A stretch of DNA of 64,000 nucleotides from Pelistega europaea (GTDB lineage: Bacteria; Pseudomonadota; Gammaproteobacteria; Burkholderiales; Burkholderiaceae_B): positions 1 to 64,000 of the forward strand of contig NZ_JABGBO010000011.1 in assembly GCF_013133775.1 (NCBI RefSeq). Reading direction: 5' to 3'. The position numbers and the translations under genes were made by a program. The notes below the pieces were generated by a model. It made no database searches. It was not told the DNA's origin and saw only the letters and a program-made list of their open reading frames with translations. Numbering within the stretch: position 1 is the first letter of the stretch; every line of letters starts with the position of its first letter. Positions 29,749-35,917 of this stretch are shown here, piece by piece.

Positions 29749-30186
29749 TTAGTCTTGATTTTGTAATGCCTTTAACAGATTGCAAGCCTCTTCAGCCGAA
29801 ATGGTTCCTGACGCTAACAAATCAAGAATTTTTTCTCTCGCCGATGCTTTTTTATCAAGGTTCTGCCCCTGTTGGGTTAATGCGGTCATATTGCGTTCAT
29901 GTTGATCTTTGTTGGCTTCTTTTTCATTATCCAACTCAGCGAGGCGTTCAGTGTGTTTTAATTGAGATTTTGCTAAGTCTTTTTGAGCAAGATTTACCTC
30001 TTTTTCGCATTCTATGTGGATTTGTTTAGTTTTTTCTTTTTCTTTGGCGAGATCAAAACTAGCTTTGAAAGTATCTATCGATTTACCTACGAGGTTTAAC
30101 GTCTTGTTTAAATCAAGGTTTCCTCCTGTTTTAGGTTCTGTATTGTTATCATTCTTTTTTTTCGTTGTCGCTAGAGCATGTTTCAT
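29749..30186 (-). CDS. Small charged coiled-coil protein of the helicase operon
   Basis: 145 residues, not recognised. A low-complexity polar N-terminus (KKKNDNNTEPKTGG) is followed by a long uninterrupted helix of Lys/Glu/Gln (about residues 30-110), predicted coiled coil. It ends in a short SHOCT-like segment LLASGTISAEEACNLLKAL. SHOCT-type C-terminal helices often mediate oligomerisation. The start is secure: GGAGG stands 5 bases before the ATG at 30186. It overlaps the upstream gene by 38 bases and nearly touches the helicase gene. It probably forms a complex with its neighbours. Confidence 0.75.
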   Translation of the reverse strand: MKHALATTKKKNDNNTEPKTGGNLDLNKTLNLVGKSIDTFKASFDLAKEKEKTKQIHIECEKEVNLAQKDLAKSQLKHTERLAELDNEKEANKDQHERNMTALTQQGQNLDKKASAREKILDLLASGTISAEEACNLLKALQNQD

Positions 30187-30721
30187 TGGGACCTCCAGTT
30201 ATATCCAGTAAAAGTGATAGCGTACTATTAATACAATTGTCAAGTAAAACCTGTAAATGAATGAGTTCCCCAAATGCGCCAGATTGTGACCGTTGTTTCA
30301 TCAGCAACTGATGCATACGTTTTAGCAGAGCGAGTTGGTCGCGAATCTGTTGTTGAGTGAGTTGACTTTGTTTATTATATTCTATTGATTGGTATTCTTT
30401 TTTTTGTAGGAATATTTCTTGTTCTTTTTGTAATTTTTGTCGGCCTAAATCGTTTTTTTCTAATTGCAGACTGAGCTTTTTTTCGAGTGTCTCGTTTTCT
30501 ATGCGGAGTTGTTTGGTGATTTCAGTTTCTGCACAATAGCGCAAATATGAGCCAGTAGCTTGAATAACTGCTTTTGTGGCATCTATCCATACCAGAATAG
30601 GGTTCATCTTGCTGACTGCCCCTTTAGCACCGTGACGGATAAGCATTCCACCATATTTGAGGAGATGCTCATTTTGGTGGGCGTTGTCTACAACTCTAGC
30701 GAATATATCAACTGTTTTCAT
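30149..30721 (-). CDS. Coiled-coil protein with possible membrane-associating segment, helicase operon
   Basis: 190 residues, not recognised. The first 70 residues contain an amphipathic/hydrophobic stretch (GAKGAVSKMNPILVWIDATKA is its core region). A Gln/Lys/Glu-rich coiled coil follows (about 75-150, with KKLSLQLEKNDLGRQKLQKE), then a C-terminal helical part with two Cys. It overlaps the following gene by 38 bases in a different frame. The start at 30721 has only a weak ribosome-binding site, 23 bases beyond the stop of the upstream gene. No enzymatic motif is seen. A structural partner of the helicase is an inference. Confidence 0.7.
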   Translation of the reverse strand: MKTVDIFARVVDNAHQNEHLLKYGGMLIRHGAKGAVSKMNPILVWIDATKAVIQATGSYLRYCAETEITKQLRIENETLEKKLSLQLEKNDLGRQKLQKEQEIFLQKKEYQSIEYNKQSQLTQQQIRDQLALLKRMHQLLMKQRSQSGAFGELIHLQVLLDNCINSTLSLLLDITGGPNETCSSDNEKKE

Positions 30722-30744
30722 ACTGCTAATGAGAAAGTGTGTTT

Positions 30745-32121
30745 TTAACGAAGGAAAGAACTTATAACGAAATCTATAATTTGCTCTGCAGTAGTTTTTT
30801 CTTCTTGTTTCGGAACTGTATAGTGCCTTGTTCTTGGTGCGGTCACCTGTTTCTTTACAGAATTGGAGGATTGTTTTGCTTTATGATGAGGCATGACATC
30901 AGCCTGCGCATCACGCGAGAATCTTTTTCCAGAGTGTTCGTTTAGTTTTGTTCTCGTATTTTGGGTGTGTCTTTGGGCTGTACTCGTAGTTTGTTTTTTA
31001 ACCTCATCAATGTTCTTCTTTATGATAGGTTCTTGCTCGTCAACAAAGAAAATACCCTCTTTGGGAGTGTTTTTTAGGTTTTTGATGAGAAAATCTCGGT
31101 TAAAAGAGAGTGGTTGCCAGTTCTGTATGAGGCGGTACTGACGATTAAAACCTATATCGCGTGTAAGTTTGAGCTGCTTAAGTAAATCTGGAACAGCATT
31201 TTGCAGGCATATCTCGTCTACATTAGGCCAATACCATTTTGTTCCCAATGCCGCACATTGCTGCTCATCTAGGAGTTGTTCGGGGGTAACATCTAACTTG
31301 CTAAAATTATTCATGAGCAAGCTATCCTCTGGCAGTCTATCCTGTAATGAAGCAGGGAAACCGGTTGGTAGGCTATAGCTTGTTTTTAGACAGAGAACTG
31401 GACTGAGTAATTTGTATTGTCCACTATGACCTATGAGTAAGTTCCGTGTATCCAGAGGGACGCTAATAGCATACACTTTACCGATGTCAGGAGGCGTGTA
31501 TCGTACAACCAGTTCCCATTCTTTTTCATAAAAGCTACCCTCTGGAAAGCATTCATTAAAAACACCAAAAATGTGATGAAAGTAGGCCTCGTGGCGATGT
31601 AGTAGACGTCTTTTTTGCCTTTCACAGTCTTCGTTCCAGTCTTGGGTGGACCAAAAATTTTGCTGTTTAGCCTTGTCATCTGTGGGAGAGTCATGAATTA
31701 TATAGCATGAAGCAGGGGAGTCGATAATTTCTGGCATCAGAGAGTCATTGCCCCAGAAATCGTGTGTTCGGTATTGACAATCCAACCAAATATAATGTGG
31801 TTTATCGTGTAAACACTGCTGCCATTTTGCTAGTTCACGCCCTTTGCTGGTGAGTGTAAAATTATCACTGACGAGCCCCACTCCTTGCAAACGAGTCAGG
31901 ATGGGGTGTAGTTGTTGTCTCGTTAATCCAGTGATAGTGGACACAATCTCAAGACCATCAGTGTCGGATGTCAGGTCAGGACTATCTGAATTTGACATCA
32001 CGAGTGCTTCTAGTATCAAATGAGAAAAATCACCCAGCTGGCTTAGCAAACGATGTCTTAGCGTCAATTCGTAGCGACGTACGGGAACGTAGGCGATGAG
32101 ATCGTCTTGAAAATCGTGCAT
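30745..32121 (-). CDS. Unrecognised protein with N-terminal winged-helix-like domain, first gene of the helicase operon
   Basis: About 458 residues from the ATG at 32121 (AAGGAA about 13 bases upstream). A TTG at 32163 would add 14 residues. Residues about 20-100 look like a winged helix: TRQQLHPILTRLQGVGLVSD, then FTLTSKGRELAKW, as in MarR/PadR-type recognition helix and wing. The middle 250 residues are Trp/His/Tyr-rich and unfamiliar (for example HYIWLDCQYRTHDFWGND). The last 100 are basic, low complexity and probably disordered, ending in a hydrophobic helix IIDFVISSFL. It could be the sensor or regulator of the operon. No known family assigned. Confidence 0.7.
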   Translation of the reverse strand: MHDFQDDLIAYVPVRRYELTLRHRLLSQLGDFSHLILEALVMSNSDSPDLTSDTDGLEIVSTITGLTRQQLHPILTRLQGVGLVSDNFTLTSKGRELAKWQQCLHDKPHYIWLDCQYRTHDFWGNDSLMPEIIDSPASCYIIHDSPTDDKAKQQNFWSTQDWNEDCERQKRRLLHRHEAYFHHIFGVFNECFPEGSFYEKEWELVVRYTPPDIGKVYAISVPLDTRNLLIGHSGQYKLLSPVLCLKTSYSLPTGFPASLQDRLPEDSLLMNNFSKLDVTPEQLLDEQQCAALGTKWYWPNVDEICLQNAVPDLLKQLKLTRDIGFNRQYRLIQNWQPLSFNRDFLIKNLKNTPKEGIFFVDEQEPIIKKNIDEVKKQTTSTAQRHTQNTRTKLNEHSGKRFSRDAQADVMPHHKAKQSSNSVKKQVTAPRTRHYTVPKQEEKTTAEQIIDFVISSFLR

Positions 32122-32188
32122 ATGATTGTGAGTGTTCCTTGCAAAGTTAGCAACCGTTACCAAATTATCAGGGTCTTTGATATTGCGT

Positions 32189-32218
32189 ATAGTAGCATCT
32201 GGCTATAGTGATGAACAA
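32189..32218 (-). promoter_or_regulatory. Candidate promoter of the helicase operon
   Basis: On the minus strand TTGTTC and TACTAT are 18 bases apart in the 97-base gap between uspA and the first operon gene. The match is moderate and read-through from uspA is an alternative. Confidence 0.3.
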
Positions 32219-32668
32219 TTATTTCTCTTGAGGAATAATCGTTACAGGACACACGCCAGAGTTAATAATTGCATAGCTGACACTGCCAAGCACACCGCCA
32301 AAGAAAGGATTAGTTCCTCGAGAACCCATAATAATTAAATCAATAGGGTTATCTGTGCCGTGGCTTTCTTTCACTTTTTCAACGATAACTTCTTTAGGGT
32401 CGCCTACACCCATCTCTAATGAGTAATCTAATCCAGAAGCTTTTAATTGATCCTCGACACCTTCGGTATTTTCTTTAAAGAGCTGTGTTTGATATTCCTC
32501 AATATCTTTGTGATTAAATAATGCTTTAGCATGAACAGTACCAAAACTTGGTTGTACATTTATCACACGTACACGGGTGCCAGAAAGTTTAGCGGCACTA
32601 ATCGCCCACGCGAGAGCCTTTTTTGCGTTATTCGATGCGTCATAAGGAACGAGATAAGTACGAGCCAT
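32219..32668 (-). CDS. Universal stress protein (UspA family)
   Basis: 149 residues with the Usp Rossmann-like fold. VPYDASNNAKKALAWAIS is at the N-terminus. The ATP-binding loop is GSRGTNPFFGGVLGSVSYAII, close to the G-2x-G-9x-G-S/T pattern, then VCPVTIIP. The nucleotide-binding type is therefore likely. The ATG at 32668 has GGAGG 5 bases upstream and is preferred over the in-frame start at 32686. The substrate or client is unknown. Confidence 0.92.
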   Translation of the reverse strand: MARTYLVPYDASNNAKKALAWAISAAKLSGTRVRVINVQPSFGTVHAKALFNHKDIEEYQTQLFKENTEGVEDQLKASGLDYSLEMGVGDPKEVIVEKVKESHGTDNPIDLIIMGSRGTNPFFGGVLGSVSYAIINSGVCPVTIIPQEK

Positions 32669-32810
32669 AAAAACCTCCATTGGCATAAATTTAATCTTGA
32701 TGCTTCTATTCTACCCTAGAAATAGTGTTTTCTTAGAGAAACTTGAGTGCGATAGGGGAGAAAAAAGCTTGCTTGCCTTATTGAACATATTGGAGAACTT
32801 AAATGTGATA

Positions 32811-32920
32811 GGAAAATAAGCGTACATCGTTTTATTCTGATGTTTTGTGGGTTTCTGGTGTGTGGCAGGAAAATAAGCATACGTCATCTTATCCTGAATT
32901 TTTTGAGGATTCTGAGTGTG
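32811..32920. repeat. Two imperfect tandem copies of a ~57-bp unit
   Basis: GGAAAATAAGCGTAC (from 32811) and GGAAAATAAGCATAC (from 32868) start two units that stay about 75% alike to TCTGGTGTG / TCTGAGTGTG. They fill much of the 349-base gap between uspA and the CusF-like gene. No coding frame runs through them. Confidence 0.6.
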
Positions 32921-32960
32921 ATGAGGTGAAATTGTTTTGTCGTATTAAGGGAATAAAAAT

Positions 32961-32989
32961 TTGGAGAGAAAATTTTTTTGCGGTACGAT
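32961..32989 (+). promoter_or_regulatory. Candidate promoter of the CusF-like gene
   Basis: TTGGAG (32961-32966), 17-base spacer, TACGAT (32984-32989), 28 bases before the start codon. Confidence 0.4.
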
Positions 32990-33017
32990 AGAGAGAGTCA
33001 AATTCAAGAGGTAAATG

Positions 33018-33311
33018 ATGAAAAACTGGATTAAAACAGCATTGTTAGTGGCTACAGCTTCATTAAGCGCAGTGGTTTATGCTCAACAACAAACCACGAT
33101 TAAGGGTGAAGTACGTCGTATTGATTTGGATAAGGGCAAAATTGCGATTAAGCAAGATGCCGTATCGGATTTTAAACTCCCTGCGATGACATTGATGTAT
33201 GAAGTTAACAAAGGTTTGCTCAATGGTGTAAAAGCAGGAGATAAAGTGAAATTCACAGCGACACAGCAAAACAATCGCTATATTATTAACGAGATTAAGG
33301 TGGATAATTAA
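33018..33311 (+). CDS. CusF-like periplasmic protein with altered metal ligands
   Basis: 97 residues: signal peptide with likely cut after VYA (about residue 22), then a small OB-fold domain of the CusF/copper-binding family. The core reads KGEVRRIDLDKGKIAIKQDA ... LPAMTLMYEV ... LLNGVKAGDKVKFT. In E. coli CusF copper is held by a His, a Trp and two Met in HHDPI...NWPEMTM. By my alignment the His is replaced by Gln, the Trp by Leu, the first Met is kept and the second is Leu (a Met follows). So classical Cu(I)/Ag(I) binding is doubtful. GAGG fits the second of two ATGs. No cusCBA genes are adjacent. Confidence 0.8.
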   Translation: MKNWIKTALLVATASLSAVVYAQQQTTIKGEVRRIDLDKGKIAIKQDAVSDFKLPAMTLMYEVNKGLLNGVKAGDKVKFTATQQNNRYIINEIKVDN

Positions 33312-33373
33312 TTTGTAAAGTGAGGGGGTATCTCTCTAATGTCAGTTTGATAGGCGGATTTCATATTGATTAT

Positions 33374-33507
33374 CCATGTGATTATATGAATAAAACCCTC
33401 TTTAAATAGAAAATCTGCCCTTATGCAATTTCTATGTGATTTATGACTGAATGATGGGCGCAATCTTCTCTTGCCTGCTGCATATCAATCACTATGTGAC
33501 TTATGCT
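33374..33507. repeat. Three spaced repeats of a CTATGTGATTTATG-like motif
   Basis: CCATGTGATTATATGA (33374-33389), CTATGTGATTTATGAC (33432-33447) and CTATGTGACTTATGCT (33492-33507) recur at 58 and 60 bases. They lie in the gap upstream of the leader-peptide gene. They may be regulator sites or decayed tandem repeats. Confidence 0.45.
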
Positions 33508-33542
33508 AGGCATGACGAAATTTAATGAATAAAGGAATCATA

Positions 33543-33581
33543 ATGAAGATGAAATATGGAGTAGTTCTCAAAGAGTTCTAA
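33543..33581 (+). CDS. Short leader peptide (12 codons) upstream of the basic protein gene
   Basis: AAAGGA followed 8 bases later by ATG starts a 12-codon frame, MKMKYGVVLKEF, with TAA at 33579-33581. Its second half (33563-33582) is complementary, in three overlapping registers, to the ribosome-binding site of the next gene. This suggests a translational attenuation leader rather than a functional peptide. Too short for coding statistics; the call rests on the ribosome-binding site and the overlapping structures. Confidence 0.5.
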   Translation: MKMKYGVVLKEF

Positions 33582-33606
33582 GTTTTTTAACTTAGAAGGA
33601 GAACTC
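33563..33606 (+). promoter_or_regulatory. Alternative hairpins sequestering a ribosome-binding site
   Basis: The Shine-Dalgarno AAGGAG (33596-33601) lies in a set of competing pairings. AGTTCTC (33563-33569) pairs with GAGAACT (33599-33605). GAGTTCT (33573-33579) pairs with AGAACTC (33600-33606). TTCTAAG (33576-33582) pairs with CTTAGAA (33591-33597). The leader peptide's last codons and stop lie in the left arms. A ribosome moving through or stalling on the leader would change which pairing forms. The layout resembles translational attenuators such as erm leaders; the inducing signal is unknown. Confidence 0.55.
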
Positions 33607-33607
33607 A

Positions 33608-33847
33608 ATGAGTCGAAGTTATAGAAAGAATCCCATCGTAGGGTATTCTTGTGCAGAAAGCGAGAAAAAGGATAAGCAGTTAGCGAATCGTAAATTTAGA
33701 CGTAGAGCAAAGGTCGCTATTCTTGCTGGTCGCGAACCACCCGTTCGTATGCGTGAGGTGGTTTGTGTATGGAGTTTTGCCAAAGATGGTAAGCAGTATT
33801 GCTCCAAAGAAACCATCAAAGCCTATCCTTCCATTATGCGTAAATAA
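33608..33847 (+). CDS. Small basic Cys-containing protein of unknown function
   Basis: 79 residues, starting MSRSYRKNPIVGY. It is very basic (LANRKFRRRAKVAIL) and has three scattered Cys. I recall short hypothetical proteins with similar SRSYRK...P...KR.ANRK/RR starts in several bacterial phyla, but none with a known role. The charge suggests nucleic-acid or ribosome binding. AAGGAG is 6 bases upstream and sits in the hairpin system above. A perfect terminator follows at once, so it is a separate unit from the methyltransferase gene. Confidence 0.75.
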   Translation: MSRSYRKNPIVGYSCAESEKKDKQLANRKFRRRAKVAILAGREPPVRMREVVCVWSFAKDGKQYCSKETIKAYPSIMRK

Positions 33848-33848
33848 G

Positions 33849-33878
33849 AAAGTCCCTGTTAGTAATAACAGGGACTTT
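33849..33878 (+). terminator. Terminator of the small basic protein gene
   Basis: Perfect 13-bp stem AAAGTCCCTGTTA (33849-33861) / TAACAGGGACTTT (33866-33878) with loop GTAA. Confidence 0.9.
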
Positions 33879-33925
33879 TACATCCGATACAGTTTTAAGA
33901 TATTTATAAGTAGGTAAAATTTGTC

Positions 33926-33954
33926 TTGCAAAACAATTGAGTTATTGCTAGACT
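33926..33954 (+). promoter_or_regulatory. Candidate promoter of the methyltransferase gene
   Basis: TTGCAA (33926-33931), 17-base spacer, TAGACT (33949-33954). Transcription would start near 33961, where two GGATG sequences (33962-33966, 33972-33976) begin. The second supplies the GGA of the ribosome-binding site. Confidence 0.5.
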
Positions 33955-33982
33955 ACGAAAAGGATGTTTTCGGATGTGAAAA

Positions 33983-35917
33983 ATGAGGTATATAGGATCT
34001 AAAAGATTATTGTTGCCATACATTAAAGATGTTCTTGATAGCCATACTACAGGCGCGGAAGAGACTTTTTTAGATTTGTTCGCAGGCACAAATTCTGTCG
34101 GGCTTTTTTTTAAGCCTAACTATACCATTTATAGCAACGATATCCTTTATTTCAGCTACGTAAACGCAAAAGCGCTCATCGAAAACAATCGGCTCTTAAG
34201 TTTTTCTCGCTTAAGAGAAGAAGGAGTATATCACCCTATAGAATATTTAATGGAATTAACTTCTCCTCTCGAGGGGTATTATGAGCGCTCTTACTCTCCG
34301 ACAGGGGAGGCGATGTATTTATCGGTATCCAATGCCAAAAAAGTGGATGCTATCCGTGAGTGTCTAGAGGGGTGGCGTATTGGAGGATTAATTGGAGAAT
34401 ATGAATATTTTTATCTTTTAAATGCACTTATAGAAGCTATTCCTTTTGTAAGTAACATCACTGGAACTTATGGTGCGTTTTTAAAACATTGGGATAAGCG
34501 GGCTTATGACGAATTGAAGTTACGGACGCCATTGGTGTTCGATAACGGTCGCCGTAATGTTGCTTTCAATGAGGATGCCAACGAATTGGTTAGAAGGGTG
34601 CATGCAGACATCACTTATATCGACACTCCTTATAATGCTAGGCAATATGCCCCCAACTATCATGTACTCGAAAATATCGCTAGACATAAGAGGCCTATCT
34701 TGGCAGGTCGTACCAAGATGTTCGATTGGAAAATGCTCAGAAGTAGGTATTCTACATCTAAAGACGCTTTGCGGAGTATGGATGACTTATTACGGGATTT
34801 ACAGTCTACACACGTGTTGTTAAGCTATAACAATGAGGGGCTTATTTCTGAGGCAGACTTGTATGATGTCATTCGTAAACATGCCCGATTGGGGTGCGTT
34901 GAGGTACATCGCATTCCATACAGAAAATATCAATCTAAGAAGAAATCCGAAAACATGGAATTGTATGAGTTGTTATTCTATTTCCAGAAAAAGAAACCTA
35001 CCTATAGGTTACATGAACCATCTGTTGCATATGAGGTTCAACCAAGTCTTAATCTGATTAGCCAGTCACAATTGGTGAAGAGCCCTCTTAATTATGTAGG
35101 AGGGAAATACCGTTTGTTAAAACAAATTATTCCGTTGTTCCCTACTCAGATTAATGTTTTTGTCGATCTGTTCAGCGGTGGAGCCAACGTTGGTATTAAT
35201 GTTCCAGCACGCAAGCATATTTTTAATGATATGAATTATCGTATTAACGAGATGTTTAGGTATTTTCAGTCATGTAATCCAGTTCAACTAATTCAGCAAA
35301 TAGAGAAGCGCATATCGGAATATGATTTGAGCAAGACTAACGAAGTATCGTTTATGCGTTTCAGAGAAGCATACAATAAGGCACCTAATCCGTTAGACCT
35401 TTATGTGCTAGCATCTTACAGCTATAACTATCAGTTCCGCTTTAATAATCAGATGCAGTTTAATAATCCTTTTGGGCGAAATAGGAGTAGTTTTAATGTG
35501 AGCATGAAGAATAATCTATTGTGTTTTTTAAGTAAACTTCAAGGTATGAATGCTCAATTTACCGATTTTTTCTTCCATGAATTTGATATTTCTGGATTAT
35601 CAGAGGGAGACTTTGTATATTTAGATCCACCTTACTTGATTACGACTGCTAGCTATAATGACGGCAATCGTGGTTTTTTGAACTGGGGTGAGACCCAAGA
35701 AAAACAAATGTATCAACTCATGCTAAAGTTGCATGAACAGAAAGTTAAATTTGCGTTGAGCAACGTCCTTGAGCATAAGGGCAAGGAAAATTTCCTGCTC
35801 AAGAAATTTGCGCGACAGCATGGTTTCATGGTACATAAATTAGATTACCACTACCGAAATGCCTCATACAACACAAACAAAGGGGATAGTGTCGAGGTGC
35901 TAATTACGAACTACTGA
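33983..35917 (+). CDS. FokI-type double-domain N6-adenine DNA methyltransferase
   Basis: 644 residues with two complete D12-class (Dam-like) adenine methyltransferase domains in tandem. Domain 1 has MRYIGSKRLLLPYI, the AdoMet site FLDLFAGTNSVG (about 29) and the catalytic motif DTPYN (Asp214). Domain 2 has SPLNYVGGKYRLLKQI, FVDLFSGGANVG (about 393) and DPPY (Asp548). Length and layout match M.FokI, in which each half methylates one strand of the asymmetric site GGATG/CATCC. The convergent partner is a FokI-like nuclease whose 3' end overlaps this gene by 7 bases. The GGATG specificity is inferred from family resemblance, not shown. The ATG has GGA 8 bases upstream. Confidence 0.92.
   Translation: MRYIGSKRLLLPYIKDVLDSHTTGAEETFLDLFAGTNSVGLFFKPNYTIYSNDILYFSYVNAKALIENNRLLSFSRLREEGVYHPIEYLMELTSPLEGYYERSYSPTGEAMYLSVSNAKKVDAIRECLEGWRIGGLIGEYEYFYLLNALIEAIPFVSNITGTYGAFLKHWDKRAYDELKLRTPLVFDNGRRNVAFNEDANELVRRVHADITYIDTPYNARQYAPNYHVLENIARHKRPILAGRTKMFDWKMLRSRYSTSKDALRSMDDLLRDLQSTHVLLSYNNEGLISEADLYDVIRKHARLGCVEVHRIPYRKYQSKKKSENMELYELLFYFQKKKPTYRLHEPSVAYEVQPSLNLISQSQLVKSPLNYVGGKYRLLKQIIPLFPTQINVFVDLFSGGANVGINVPARKHIFNDMNYRINEMFRYFQSCNPVQLIQQIEKRISEYDLSKTNEVSFMRFREAYNKAPNPLDLYVLASYSYNYQFRFNNQMQFNNPFGRNRSSFNVSMKNNLLCFLSKLQGMNAQFTDFFFHEFDISGLSEGDFVYLDPPYLITTASYNDGNRGFLNWGETQEKQMYQLMLKLHEQKVKFALSNVLEHKGKENFLLKKFARQHGFMVHKLDYHYRNASYNTNKGDSVEVLITNY

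Noticed and set aside
26428-32163. Assignment of the helicase operon to Zorya, Hachiman, Mokosh or Shango
   Set aside because: No MotAB-like proteins, no HamA-like nuclease, no kinase or PLD nuclease domain and no TerB-like partner are visible; only the helicase type is shared with some of them.
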